This document shows, one piece after another, positions 34,366-43,852 of a stretch of DNA of 64,000 bases. The notes below the pieces were generated by a model. That model saw only the letters and a list, made by a program, of their open reading frames with translations, searched no databases and was not told where the DNA came from. Both the position numbers and the translations under genes were made by a program. The stretch is taken from assembly GCA_017427265.1 (NCBI GenBank), contig JAFRTG010000010.1:1-64000 (forward strand), read 5' to 3'. The stretch comes from Oscillospiraceae bacterium. GTDB taxonomy: Bacteria; Bacillota; Clostridia; Oscillospirales; Ruminococcaceae. Position 1 is the stretch's first letter. Every line of letters starts with the position of its first letter.

Positions 34366-36135
34366 TTGAATCATATATCAGCATCATCGGCAGAGGCCAA
34401 AAATCTGATCATGGAAGCAATGGGACGGCTGGTCGCCGAAGGGGTATTCCCGCCGGAACCGCTCCCGGCTTTCAACATTGAGATCCCCGCTGACCGCGCA
34501 CACGGCGACTTTGCCGCAAATGTTGCGATGGTCTCCGCCAAAACCCTGCACATGGCGCCGCGCAAGATCGCCGAAGCGATCGCGGAGGCTCTGCAGCTGG
34601 AGGGAAGCTCATTCGATAAGGTCGAAATCGCAGGTCCCGGCTTCATGAATTTTTACCTTTCCCAGAACTGGTATTCCCGCGTGATCCGAAACATCAGTGA
34701 GGAAGGTGCATCCTACGGCAATTCCGATATCGGCAAGGGACAGCGCGTTCTTGTGGAATTCGTCTCCGCAAACCCGACAGGTCCGATGCATGTCGGAAAC
34801 GCCCGCGGCGGCGCAATCGGTGACAGCCTCGCGTCTGTTCTGCAGGCAGCAGGCTATGAGACCGAGCGTGAATTCTACATCAACGATGCCGGAAATCAGA
34901 TCGAAAAATTCGGCAAATCCCTTTCCCTGCGTTATATGCAGGTCTGCTCGGAAAAGGGTCAGGCTGTTTATAAGACGGCGGAAAGCACGGAGGCCTTCTG
35001 CAAGACGGTCTACGGCGCAGACGGCAACACGGCAGACTTCCCGATGCCTGAGGATGTGTATCTCGGACAGGATATCATCGCACATGCGAAGAATTACTTC
35101 GATGCAAACGGCAATTCTCTTGAAAATCTGACCGAAGAAGATCGCCGCAAGGCGCTTGTCGGCTACGCACTCCCGAAGAACATTCAGGGCCTGAAGGACG
35201 ACCTCGCACAGTACCGCATCCACTATAATACATGGTTTGCAGAGAGCACCCTGCATCAGAACGGCAGCGTCTCGCAGATCATTCAGCAGCTGAAGGACAG
35301 CGGCTATACTTACGAAAAGGAAGGCGCACTGTGGTTCAAGGCTGAAGCGCTCGGCGCAGACAAGGATTTCGTGATCGTCCGCTCGAACGGCATTCCGACC
35401 TACGTCGTGCCGGATATCGCATACCATTATAATAAACTTGTCACACGGAATTTTGACCGCGCAATCGACATTCTCGGCGCAGACCATCACGGCTATGTCC
35501 CCCGCCTGAAAGCAGCGCTGACCGCACTCGGCGTCGATGCTTCCCGCCTGACCGTCGTGCTCATGCAGATGGTTGCCGTCATGCGGGACGGCCAGCCGGT
35601 CAAGCAGTCCAAGCGGAGCGGCAAGGCGCTGACGCTTGTCACGCTGCTTGAAGATATTCCCGCAGACGCCGCAAGATTCTTCTTCAATCTGCGCGAGGCG
35701 AATTCCCACTTTGAATTTGACCTTGACCTCGCGGTGGAGAAATCCTCCTCGAACCCGGTATACTATGTACAGTATGCCCACGCGAGAATCTGCAGTCTCA
35801 TCCGGAATCTTGCCGATGCCGGCGCTGCGGTTCCTGCTGCCGGCGACGCGCAGCTCGAACTGCTCAGCACGCCCGCAGAACGCGAGCTTATCCGCCAGCT
35901 GGCGCTGATGCCGGCAGAGATCGAAGCCGCAGCAAAGCAGCTCGATCCGTCCAGACTGACCAAGTATTCCGTTGATCTTGCAGCGCAGTTCCACAAGTTC
36001 TACGACGCCTGCAAGGTTCGTGACGCGGAAACAGCGGCGCTCCGGGATGCAAGACTGCTCCTGTGCGCAGCGACCTGTCAGGTGCTCGGCAACACGCTCG
36101 GCCTGCTGAAGGTTACAGCGCCGGAAAAGATGTAA
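34366..36135 (+). CDS. argS: Arginyl-tRNA synthetase
   Basis: Class I synthetase of 589 residues that charges tRNA-Arg. The N-terminal Add-1 domain (DRAHGDFAANVAM) precedes the catalytic core with the HIGH-type motif PTGPMHVGNARGGAIGD (~residues 136-152). Then come ILGADHHGYVPRLKAAL, MVAVMRDGQPVKQSKRSG (KMSKS-like loop) and a C-terminal anticodon-binding DALR domain (VQYAHARICSL; LLLCAATCQVLGNTLGLL). The TTG at 34366, eight bases after GAAGGAG, is the best start; the GTG at 34357 overlaps the ribosome site. Confidence 0.97.
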   Translation: MNHISASSAEAKNLIMEAMGRLVAEGVFPPEPLPAFNIEIPADRAHGDFAANVAMVSAKTLHMAPRKIAEAIAEALQLEGSSFDKVEIAGPGFMNFYLSQNWYSRVIRNISEEGASYGNSDIGKGQRVLVEFVSANPTGPMHVGNARGGAIGDSLASVLQAAGYETEREFYINDAGNQIEKFGKSLSLRYMQVCSEKGQAVYKTAESTEAFCKTVYGADGNTADFPMPEDVYLGQDIIAHAKNYFDANGNSLENLTEEDRRKALVGYALPKNIQGLKDDLAQYRIHYNTWFAESTLHQNGSVSQIIQQLKDSGYTYEKEGALWFKAEALGADKDFVIVRSNGIPTYVVPDIAYHYNKLVTRNFDRAIDILGADHHGYVPRLKAALTALGVDASRLTVVLMQMVAVMRDGQPVKQSKRSGKALTLVTLLEDIPADAARFFFNLREANSHFEFDLDLAVEKSSSNPVYYVQYAHARICSLIRNLADAGAAVPAAGDAQLELLSTPAERELIRQLALMPAEIEAAAKQLDPSRLTKYSVDLAAQFHKFYDACKVRDAETAALRDARLLLCAATCQVLGNTLGLLKVTAPEKM

Positions 36136-36413
36136 CCGTTTTGTCACATTTCGGTTGCAGGCCGTAAATCGTGCCTGCTCCGGTTCGGTAAAATACACAA
36201 CCGAGGCTGAAAAAAAAGCCGATTTCACGGAATATTAACACTTTGTTCATAATTAGGTAACAATTAAGCGGAGGAAATGTGTTACAATTTGTAATAGTTT
36301 CAGATCGGGATCATTTCCTTGGGGTGAAACCTGTTTTGACAGGCATTTCCTTTCCGCTTTTCACATGGCACTCCCACTCTGAAAAATCATGAAGAAAGCG
36401 AAGGGATCAGATT

Positions 36414-37499
36414 ATGTCTAACAGACCGTTTCAGGGACTTGTCGTCCAGATGCACGACACCATCCACGCTACCATCGGCGTCGTCGATGAGACTGCCACC
36501 GTCATCGCCTGCAGCGATCCGAATAAGGTCGGCACAACCAATGAGTTCGTATCCGCGGATATGAACGAATCCGGAGATCTGTTCATCCGGGACGGTTTCA
36601 CCTATAAGCCGTTCGGTGTCCGGACCACGCCCGATTACGCGGTGTTTGTGGAAGGAACAGACGAGAATGCTGCAAAGTATGCGGATATCCTTGCAATCGC
36701 AATGTCCAGCATCAAGCAGTATTATGACGAAAAATACGACAGAAACAACTTCATCAAGAATGTTGTCCTCGACAATGTTCTGCCCGGCGATATCGTTATC
36801 AAGGCCCGCGAGCTGCACTTCAATGCTGAAATCAGCCGCGTTGTTTTCCTGATCCGGATCGTTTCCGCAAATGACATCTCCGCTTATGATGTCATTCAGA
36901 ATCTGTTCCCGGACAAGAGCAAGGATTTCGTGTTCAACATCACGGAAACCGATATCGTGCTCGTCAAGGAAATCAAATCCACGGTTGAGAGCAAGGACCT
37001 CGAAAAGCTCGCCCGCTCGATCGCAGACACGCTGTCCAGTGAGTTCTATACCCGCGTCAATGTCGGTATCGGTACCAGCGTCGTCGGCGTGAAAGAGCTT
37101 GCGCGCTCCTTCAAGGAAGCTCAGATGGCACTGGAGGTCGGCAAGGTCTTTGATACGGATAAGGTCATCGTCAGCTACGATAACCTCGGTATCGCCCGTC
37201 TGATTTATCACCTGCCGACCACCCTCTGCGAGACCTTCCTGCATGAGGTCTTCAAGCGCGGCAGCATCGAAAGCCTCGATCACGAAACTCTTTTCACCAT
37301 TCAGCGCTTCTTCGAGAACAACCTGAATGTTTCCGAGACATCCCGCAAGCTGTTCGTACACAGAAACACGCTTGTCTATCGTCTTGAAAAGATCAAGAAG
37401 CTGACCGGTCTTGACCTGCGTGAATTCGACCACGCAATCGTCTTTAAGATCGCCCTGATGGTGAAGAAATATCTGTCTGCAAGTCCTGTGAAATTCTGA
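36414..37499 (+). CDS. CdaR/PucR-type transcriptional regulator
   Basis: A 361-residue regulator. The N-terminal part (1-~130) resembles the sugar-diacid sensing region of CdaR (GLVVQMHDTIHATIGVVDETATVIACSD). The middle (~140-270) is a GGDEF-like CdaR domain. The C-terminus is the PucR helix-turn-helix (TIQRFFENNLNVSETSRKLFVHRNTLVYRLEKIKKLTGLDLREFDHA). Placed just before ftsE-ftsX on the same strand, with its own intrinsic terminator, it may control the cell-division genes or respond to a metabolite; this is inference. The 278-base gap after argS holds a TACAAT -10-like box but no good -35. Confidence 0.87.
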   Translation: MSNRPFQGLVVQMHDTIHATIGVVDETATVIACSDPNKVGTTNEFVSADMNESGDLFIRDGFTYKPFGVRTTPDYAVFVEGTDENAAKYADILAIAMSSIKQYYDEKYDRNNFIKNVVLDNVLPGDIVIKARELHFNAEISRVVFLIRIVSANDISAYDVIQNLFPDKSKDFVFNITETDIVLVKEIKSTVESKDLEKLARSIADTLSSEFYTRVNVGIGTSVVGVKELARSFKEAQMALEVGKVFDTDKVIVSYDNLGIARLIYHLPTTLCETFLHEVFKRGSIESLDHETLFTIQRFFENNLNVSETSRKLFVHRNTLVYRLEKIKKLTGLDLREFDHAIVFKIALMVKKYLSASPVKF

Positions 37500-37527
37500 T
37501 TTCACGATTGAACTGGTTACTGGGGAG

Positions 37528-37558
37528 TGCCGAACGAAGCAATTCGTCTCGGCATTTT
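37528..37558 (+). terminator. Terminator after the cdaR-like gene
   Basis: Stem TGCCGA...CGAA / TTCG...TCGGCA with small bulges, followed by TTTT. Confidence 0.55.
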
Positions 37559-37664
37559 CCATGTTCAATGAATTGATTTTCACCCCCGGAAAGATGTCCG
37601 GAAAACAGCACATGCATTGTCAAACCTTCTGCTGTTTTCAAAACGTCCAAAAGGAGGATTCTTC

Positions 37665-38357
37665 TTGGTAGAACTAAAAAATGTTTCCGTCACCTATGAA
37701 AGTACCGGTGTGGAAGCGCTCTCCGATGTCAGTCTGAAGGTTGAGGACGGAGAATTTGCTTTCGTCATCGGACGCTCAGGCTCCGGAAAAAGTACGTTGA
37801 TTAAGCTTCTCATGAAGGAACTGGATGCCAACAAGGGTGAGGTATATGTCAACGGCTATGATCTGACAAAACTGAAAAAACGCAAGATCCCGGAATTCCG
37901 CCGCACGATCGGTGTTGTTTTTCAGGATTACCGACTGATTGATAACCTGACTGTTTACGAAAACATCGCGTTTGTGCTGCGCGTGATTGACGCACCCCGC
38001 AAGCAGATCCGCAAGCGTGTCCCCTACGTGATGTCGCTTGTCGGCCTGCAGGATAAGGCAGACTGCTATCCGAGTGAGCTTTCCGGCGGCGAGCAGCAGC
38101 GCTGCGCTCTGGCGCGTGCGCTGGTCAACGACCCGGCACTGCTGATCGCGGATGAGCCGACCGGAAACGTCGATCCTGAGCTTGCCTATGAGCTCGTGGA
38201 GCTGCTGCAGGGCATCAATGCCTGCGGCACGACGATTCTGATGGTCACCCATGCACATGAGATGGTGCGCCACTTCGGCGGCCGTATCATCAATATCAGC
38301 GAGGGTGAAGTCGTATTTGATGAAGTGATTGGAGGCGCAGAAGTTGAAGCTCAGTAG
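37665..38357 (+). CDS. ftsE: Cell division ATP-binding protein FtsE
   Basis: ATPase of the FtsEX complex, 230 residues. Walker A GRSGSGKST, Q-loop VVFQDYRLIDNLTVYENIAF (the DYRL motif is typical of FtsE), signature LSGGEQQRCALARAL, Walker B LLIADEPTGNVDPE, His switch MVTHAHEMV. FtsEX does not transport; it uses ATP to switch on periplasmic or extracellular peptidoglycan hydrolases at the septum. The start is TTG 37665, seven bases after AAAAGGAGG. The 3' end overlaps ftsX by 14 bases. Confidence 0.96.
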   Translation: MVELKNVSVTYESTGVEALSDVSLKVEDGEFAFVIGRSGSGKSTLIKLLMKELDANKGEVYVNGYDLTKLKKRKIPEFRRTIGVVFQDYRLIDNLTVYENIAFVLRVIDAPRKQIRKRVPYVMSLVGLQDKADCYPSELSGGEQQRCALARALVNDPALLIADEPTGNVDPELAYELVELLQGINACGTTILMVTHAHEMVRHFGGRIINISEGEVVFDEVIGGAEVEAQ

Positions 38358-39264
38358 TTTTCGATATCTCGTCCGGCAGGGCTTCGACAATGTGTGGAAA
38401 AACCGCGTAATGGCTTTTGCGTCTTTCTGCGTCCTGCTGGTCAGTCTTTTGCTGGTCGGCATCTCGATCCTGTTCTATATCAATATCAATGTCATCATCG
38501 GCGGTATTGAGAACCGGAACGAAGCGATCATCTATCTGAATTATGAAACCCCGCAGTCGCGGATTGACGAGATCGGCGAAACACTCCGCACGATCGACAA
38601 TGTCAGCTCCGTGAAGCTCTATACCGGCGACGAGGCTCTGGACGACTACAAGAACAAAATGGACGATTTCACCGACGTGTTTGAGTCTCTCGAAAATGAG
38701 GAAGACATTCTGCCGGATGCTTATCTGATCCATGTTGCCGATATTTCCAAGATGAGCAAAACACTGAAGGCTGTCCAGGAAATTCCGGATGTGCTGAATG
38801 TCCGCTCCCCTGATGCGTTCATTGAACTGCTCACAGAGGCTCGCCGTGTCGTGACGATCGTTGCATCGGCAATCATCATTGCGCTGCTGATCGTTTCGAT
38901 GGTTATCATCTCGAACACCACCCGTGCCAGCGTGTTCTCCCGCCGCAGGGAGATCAGCATCATGCAGAGCGTCGGTGCCACGAAAAACTTTATCCGCTTC
39001 CCGTTCTTTATCGAGGGCATGATAAACGGATTCATGGCCGGTGTCTTTGCAACCCTTCTGACATGGTTCACATATAATAGTCTGGTGAAGCTCATCGGAC
39101 GCTTCGAGGTGCTGAATGTTATCGGCCTCGGAAATGTTATTCCGTACAGAAAAATCGGACCGATCGTGACACTTTCCTATGTCCTGCTCGGTTCCCTGAT
39201 CGGCGCGATCGGAAGCGTGCTCTCTACCAGAGTGCACCTCAAGTACCGTGCTGCAAACATGTAA
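38344..39264 (+). CDS. ftsX: Cell division membrane protein FtsX
   Basis: Membrane subunit of FtsEX, 306 residues with four helices: one near the N-terminus (VMAFASFCVLLVSLLLVGISILF), then a large outer loop (~45-165) that contacts the coiled-coil hydrolase, and three C-terminal helices of the MacB/FtsX type with VFSRRREISIMQSVGATKNFIR between them. Start TTG 38344 lies eight bases after GGAGG and inside ftsE. The two M23 proteins encoded downstream are the probable targets of its outer loop. Confidence 0.95.
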   Translation: MKLSSFRYLVRQGFDNVWKNRVMAFASFCVLLVSLLLVGISILFYININVIIGGIENRNEAIIYLNYETPQSRIDEIGETLRTIDNVSSVKLYTGDEALDDYKNKMDDFTDVFESLENEEDILPDAYLIHVADISKMSKTLKAVQEIPDVLNVRSPDAFIELLTEARRVVTIVASAIIIALLIVSMVIISNTTRASVFSRRREISIMQSVGATKNFIRFPFFIEGMINGFMAGVFATLLTWFTYNSLVKLIGRFEVLNVIGLGNVIPYRKIGPIVTLSYVLLGSLIGAIGSVLSTRVHLKYRAANM

Positions 39265-39276
39265 GGATGGTAGAAC

Positions 39277-40914
39277 ATGAAAAATCGTTTCAGAAGAATG
39301 CTTGCGGTTATCTTCGCGCTGACGATTACCGCAGCATCCTTCGGATGGCAAAAGCCGCAGATTCCTGCCGAAGCAAAAACAGTCGCTGAGATCGAGCAGG
39401 AGAAAAAGGAAAAACAGGCTGCGATCAATGCCAAAAAGGAACAGCTTGCCAAGCTGGCCGATGATCTCAGCCAGAAGGAAAAGTACAAGCAGACACTCAA
39501 TGAGGAGATCGAGCTCATCAACGGCAAAATGCTCCTGATTGATACGCAGCTGCAGAATCTCCATCAGGATATGGAAAAAACCGAGCAGGAGATCGACACC
39601 CTGCAGGAGCAGATTGAGGAGCAGACCGTCGAAGTCAACGAGGATCTGCAGCTCTTCAAAAAGCGTCTCCGCGTGATGTATGTCCACGGCAACGACAGCA
39701 TTCTCTCCGCACTTGTCGGTTCGTCGAGCTTCTACGATGTGCTTGCAAAAGTCGATATCATCAAGCGGATTTCCAAGCACGACGATGACCTCATCAAAAA
39801 GCTGCATGAGGAAATCAAAGCGCTGAGCAAGAATCAGCAGGATCTCACGGCCAATCTGCAGGCACTCAATATCAAGGAAACTGAGATGGGCGTGCTCTAC
39901 GATGAGTTCAAATCATCGCAGCAAGACCTGAACGCAGCTTTTGCTGCAAACGGCACCGAGATTCAGAAGATTACCAATCAGCAGTCTGATATTCAGGTGC
40001 AGATCGACACGGATCAGCAAATCATGGAAGAACTCGACGAGGAAGAGGAAAAGATCATCGCCGAGATCATTGCAAAGGCTGAAGCCGAGCGGCTTGCAAA
40101 GGAAGCGGCCGAAAAGAAGGCCAAAGAGGAAGCCGCCAAGAAGCAGAAGGAAGAGCAGGAGAAAAAGCAGCGCGAGGAAGAAGCTCGTAAGGCTGCCATG
40201 ACGACAACGGCGAAGCCGCAGCCTGTCGTGACGACCACTGCAAAGCCTGCGGCTCCTGCTGTCACACAGGCTCCGCAGCCCGCTGTAACAGCTGCGCCCA
40301 AGACAGAGCAGAAGCAGACTGTTACAACCGCTGCTCCCGCACAGAATCCGATCGTAACAACAGCGCCGCCTGCAACACAGGCTCCGGCGCCCGTTACCAC
40401 CATCGCACCGACCACCGCAGCGCCGCCTCCTGCCACAACGGCTGCACCTGCTCCCGCACAGGCAGATTACCGCGGCGGAAAGCTCGCATGGCCTGCCCCC
40501 GGATACTACCGCATCTCCAGCGGCTTCGGTCCGCGCTGGGGCACGCATCACAGCGGCATTGACATCATCGGCTCCAGCGGCCCGATCAACGGCGCTGCTG
40601 CATGTGCAGCTGCCTCCGGCTCGGTCATCTGCGTCAGAACCGGCTGCACCCATAACTTCGGCAAGAACTATAACTGCGGATGCAACGGCGGATACGGCAA
40701 CTTTGTCATTCTCAGCCACGGCAACGGTCTGTATACGCTTTATGCGCATCTGGCCAGACCGACCGTCTCCGAGGGACAGCAGGTCACAGTCGGCCAGCAG
40801 ATCGGCGTCATCGGCTCGACCGGACATTCCACCGGCCCGCATCTCCATTTTGAAGTCCGCGTCGGCGGCAACAATACCAGCAACCGCGTGGATCCGGAAG
40901 CATATCTGTTCTAA
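39277..40914 (+). CDS. Secreted coiled-coil M23 endopeptidase (FtsEX-activated hydrolase type)
   Basis: A 545-residue exported murein hydrolase. Order: signal peptide (~1-33), long coiled coil (~36-250; EIEQEKKEKQAAINAKKEQLAKLADD...) like PcsB/EnvC, a Lys/Glu/Ala-rich helix (~255-300), a Thr/Pro/Ala linker (~305-395), and a C-terminal M23 (LytM) domain with zinc ligands in HHSGIDI (H...D) and the HLHFEV motif. The insert CVRTGCTHNFGKNYNCGCNGGYGN adds cysteines not found in the next gene. It would cleave peptide crosslinks at division sites. It lies 12 bases after ftsX, so direct pairing is likely. Confidence 0.92.
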   Translation: MKNRFRRMLAVIFALTITAASFGWQKPQIPAEAKTVAEIEQEKKEKQAAINAKKEQLAKLADDLSQKEKYKQTLNEEIELINGKMLLIDTQLQNLHQDMEKTEQEIDTLQEQIEEQTVEVNEDLQLFKKRLRVMYVHGNDSILSALVGSSSFYDVLAKVDIIKRISKHDDDLIKKLHEEIKALSKNQQDLTANLQALNIKETEMGVLYDEFKSSQQDLNAAFAANGTEIQKITNQQSDIQVQIDTDQQIMEELDEEEEKIIAEIIAKAEAERLAKEAAEKKAKEEAAKKQKEEQEKKQREEEARKAAMTTTAKPQPVVTTTAKPAAPAVTQAPQPAVTAAPKTEQKQTVTTAAPAQNPIVTTAPPATQAPAPVTTIAPTTAAPPPATTAAPAPAQADYRGGKLAWPAPGYYRISSGFGPRWGTHHSGIDIIGSSGPINGAAACAAASGSVICVRTGCTHNFGKNYNCGCNGGYGNFVILSHGNGLYTLYAHLARPTVSEGQQVTVGQQIGVIGSTGHSTGPHLHFEVRVGGNNTSNRVDPEAYLF

Positions 40915-40946
40915 GGCTGTTCGTGCATATCGAAAAGGGTGTATTT

Positions 40947-42386
40947 ATGAGAAAACGATTGACCGGACTGCTTGCGGCATTTACCGCTGCGGCAGTCACT
41001 GCAGCATCATTCTCCGCGCAGACCGCCGGAATCTCCGGCACTGCGAAAACGCTCAGCGAGATTGAGACAGAGAAGAAACAAATGCAGGCGGAGATCGACA
41101 AAAAGAAAAATGAACTTGCGCAGATTGCCGATGATATCGGAAAAAAATCCCAGTATGAACAGACGCTGCGCGAGCAGGTCGGCCTTATCAGCGACAAAAT
41201 GACGCTGATCGACACACAGCTGACCAATCTTCACAGAGAAATGACGGACACCGAACTGGACATTCAAGCCCTGAAAAAGGAAATCGCCGGGAATCAGGCA
41301 GAGGTCGAAAAGGACACGGATTTGTTCAAAAAGCGTCTCCGTGCCATGTATATCCACGGAAATGACAGCCTGCTTTCCGCGCTCGTCGGCGCAAGCAACT
41401 TCTACGAAGTGCTTACCAAAATGGATCTGATCGAGCGGATTTCCAAGCATGACAATGACATCATTCTCAACCTGAGAACCGCAATCCAGACACTCAAGGA
41501 AAACGAACAGAAGCTCACGGAAAAGAAACAGGCACTCAATCTGCAGAAAACCGAGATGGACGTTCTGCACGATGAGTTCCAGAAGAACCGCAAAGAGCTT
41601 GATACTGCGATTTCCGATAACCATGCCAATATCGTATGGCTGACCGAGCAGCAGGATCAGACACAAACCGAGCTCGGCAAACAGCAGGCTGCCATGGAAG
41701 AAATCTCGGAAGAGGAACGGCAGCTGCTGATGGAGGAGATCAGAAAAGCGGAAGAGGAGCAGCGTCAGAGAGAACTTGCTGCCGCCGCCATGACCTCCAC
41801 CACCGTACAGACGACAGTTCCGGTCACGACGACCGTGACAACCGCTGCGCCCGCACCGGCTGCACAGCAGACGCCGGTTACGGCAGCGCCTGCGCCGGTT
41901 GTGACTGCGGCTCCGACCACTGCGCCGCCGCCTGTCACGCAGACCCCTGCCCCGTCCGCTACCTATAACGGCGGAAAAATGGCATGGCCGGTTCCCGGTT
42001 ATTACGGCATTTCGAGCCCGTTCGGTATGCGGCTCGATCCGTTCGGCTCCGGCAGAATGACCGGTCATTCCGGTATTGACATTATCGGTACAGTCTCTGC
42101 AATCAACGGTGCTGCCGCATGTGCTGCTGCGCCCGGAACGGTTATCCTTTCCTTCAACGGCGGCTACGGCAACGGCTACGGCAACTATGTTGTCATTGAC
42201 CACGGCAACGGTTACAAAACGCTGTACGCGCATCTGCAGAGAACCACGGTTACGGTCGGTCAGTATGTCAACACCGGCGATCAGATCGGCGTCGTTGGCT
42301 CCACCGGCAATTCGACAGGCCCGCATCTGCATTTTGAGGTGCAGGTGAACGGCGTTCCGCAGAATCCGGTCAATTATCTTCCGTAA
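40947..42386 (+). CDS. Second secreted coiled-coil M23 endopeptidase (tandem paralogue)
   Basis: A 479-residue paralogue of the preceding protein with the same plan: signal peptide, coiled coil (~30-260), Thr/Pro linker (~280-345) and M23 domain (GHSGIDIIG; HLHFEV). Shared blocks such as FKKRLRAMYIHGNDSLLSALVGASNFYEVL match closely to FKKRLRVMYVHGNDSILSALVG upstream, showing tandem duplication. It lacks the extra Cys-containing insert. The start ATG 40947 follows AAAGGG; an upstream GTG lacks a ribosome site. Confidence 0.92.
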   Translation: MRKRLTGLLAAFTAAAVTAASFSAQTAGISGTAKTLSEIETEKKQMQAEIDKKKNELAQIADDIGKKSQYEQTLREQVGLISDKMTLIDTQLTNLHREMTDTELDIQALKKEIAGNQAEVEKDTDLFKKRLRAMYIHGNDSLLSALVGASNFYEVLTKMDLIERISKHDNDIILNLRTAIQTLKENEQKLTEKKQALNLQKTEMDVLHDEFQKNRKELDTAISDNHANIVWLTEQQDQTQTELGKQQAAMEEISEEERQLLMEEIRKAEEEQRQRELAAAAMTSTTVQTTVPVTTTVTTAAPAPAAQQTPVTAAPAPVVTAAPTTAPPPVTQTPAPSATYNGGKMAWPVPGYYGISSPFGMRLDPFGSGRMTGHSGIDIIGTVSAINGAAACAAAPGTVILSFNGGYGNGYGNYVVIDHGNGYKTLYAHLQRTTVTVGQYVNTGDQIGVVGSTGNSTGPHLHFEVQVNGVPQNPVNYLP

Positions 42387-42496
42387 TCATCCGTCATGAA
42401 CAAAAAGAAAGTAAAATCAGGATTATCCGGGACAACGGCAGGGAGCATTTGCGCTTCTTGCCGTTTCCGGTATTCCAACCGGAAGGAGTTTCGACA

Positions 42497-43681
42497 GTGA
42501 GAAAACGGTTCTCTCCGGGAACTGTCCTCAGCATGATGGCGCTGACAGCCGCGGTTACATTTGTAATCACGCTTTCCGTCAGCCGCAGGACGTTCAACCG
42601 GAAGATCACAGAGGTTGACCGCATGGCCGAAAACTATACCCGACTCAACGAACTGGACGCAAAGGTGCGCGAGCATTTTTACCGCGAAGTGCCGGAGGAG
42701 GATGTCACGGACGGACTGCTGGACGGCTATGTCCGCGGACTCGGCGACCGCTACAGCACCTACCGCAGTGCACGCGAGCTCTCAGACTATGAGGAGAGCA
42801 ACGCGGGTGTCTATACCGGAATCGGTATTTCCGTGCAGCAGGATGAATCCGGCGATGTTGTGATTATGGACGTCACTGAGGGCGGATCGGCCGCCGAAGC
42901 AGGCATCACGGCAGGCGATCTGCTGATTGAGGTGGAAGGCATCTCTGTCCGAGAAAACTACCGCGAAGCCATCAACCTGATTGACGGCGAGGTCGGTACG
43001 ACAGTCAAAATCCGGATTCAGAAGCAGGATTCCGGCCAGCAGCAGAATCTCTCGCTCCGCCGCGTGCAGATCGACGAGGTGACGGTGCGCGGTCTGATGC
43101 TCGAAAATAAAATCGGCTATATCCGCATTGCAAAATTCCGCTCCGTTACTGCGCCGCAGTTTGAATCTGCGCGTCAGCAGCTGCTGAAGGAAGGCGCAAA
43201 GGGCTTCATTTTTGATGTACGTGCAAACGGCGGCGGTGTGCTCTCCGCACTGGAACAGCTTGCGGATCCGCTTCTGCCGGAGGGTGACCTTGCCTTTTCG
43301 ACAGATAAGGACGGCAACTCCACGCCGATTCTGCATTCTGATGCGAACTGCGAAAAAATGCCGTATATCGTTCTGGTGGACGGCAATACAGCAAGCGCCT
43401 CGGAGCTGTTTGCCTGCCTGCTGCGCGACTATGCCGATGCAAAGCTCGTCGGTGAAAAGACATTCGGAAAAGGCATCATGCAGTCTACATTTGATCTGAC
43501 AAACGGCGGCGTCACACTGACCGTCGCAACCTATGAAACCGGCATCACGCCCTGCTACCACGAAATCGGTCTTGAGCCGGATATCCTCAGCGTATTCGAT
43601 CCGGAATCTGAGGAGGATGTGCAGCTCAAGGCGGCGCAGGAGGCTATGCTGGATATGCTGAAAACGCAGGATGCAGCATAA
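42497..43681 (+). CDS. S41 carboxyl-terminal processing protease
   Basis: A 394-residue membrane-anchored CtpA-type protease. An N-terminal helix (~8-28) is followed by a cap, a PDZ domain (~95-175; GIGISVQQDESGDVVIMDV, GGSAAEAGITAGDLLIEVEG) and the S41 core with the Ser-Lys dyad in DGNTASASELFACLL (Ser) and GEKTFGKGIMQS (Lys). GTG 42497 is eight bases after GGAAGGAG. It follows the M23 genes closely; Ctp proteases in other bacteria degrade or activate peptidoglycan hydrolases, so control of its neighbours is a reasonable inference. Confidence 0.92.
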   Translation: MRKRFSPGTVLSMMALTAAVTFVITLSVSRRTFNRKITEVDRMAENYTRLNELDAKVREHFYREVPEEDVTDGLLDGYVRGLGDRYSTYRSARELSDYEESNAGVYTGIGISVQQDESGDVVIMDVTEGGSAAEAGITAGDLLIEVEGISVRENYREAINLIDGEVGTTVKIRIQKQDSGQQQNLSLRRVQIDEVTVRGLMLENKIGYIRIAKFRSVTAPQFESARQQLLKEGAKGFIFDVRANGGGVLSALEQLADPLLPEGDLAFSTDKDGNSTPILHSDANCEKMPYIVLVDGNTASASELFACLLRDYADAKLVGEKTFGKGIMQSTFDLTNGGVTLTVATYETGITPCYHEIGLEPDILSVFDPESEEDVQLKAAQEAMLDMLKTQDAA

Positions 43682-43726
43682 TCTGCTCCTGATACGGCCA
43701 TAAGCAACACCACGGTTCCCCCTGTC

Positions 43727-43742
43727 TGCGGGATATCCCGCA
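43727..43742. promoter_or_regulatory. Perfect 16-bp palindrome upstream of the mannanase gene
   Basis: TGCGGGATATCCCGCA, about 120 bases before the GH26 start. It could be an operator; no A/T tracts of a terminator are present. Confidence 0.35.
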
Positions 43743-43801
43743 ATGAAACGAACACAGCTGCCGGACAGACTGCGTCCCACTGAAAGGAGGCGGATGGATT
43801 C

Positions 43802-43852
43802 ATGAACTGCGAAACCGTCCGGAACGGTGCCAAATACCTGACCGCAAATTGA
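43802..43852 (+). CDS. Possible 16-codon leader peptide overlapping the GH26 start
   Basis: ATG 43802 lies 11 bases after AAAGGAGG and encodes MNCETVRNGAKYLTAN. Its TGA overlaps the TTG start of the GH26 gene (ATTGA). The GH26 start itself has no ribosome site, so ribosomes finishing this frame could restart on the TTG. No relative is known. The alternative is a frameshift between the ATG and the main frame. Confidence 0.35.
   Translation: MNCETVRNGAKYLTAN

Noticed and set aside
34609-36228. 539-codon open frame on the minus strand
   Set aside because: Antisense to argS; no ribosome site, no recognisable motif.
38296-42332. Long minus-strand frames opposite ftsX and the two M23 genes
   Set aside because: Shadows of coiled-coil and Thr/Pro-rich coding sequence; composition and motifs support the plus-strand genes only.
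39277-42386. Direct repeat or recombination hotspot from near-identical M23 genes
   Set aside because: The genes are clear paralogues, but divergence across linker and catalytic domain is too large to behave as a DNA repeat.
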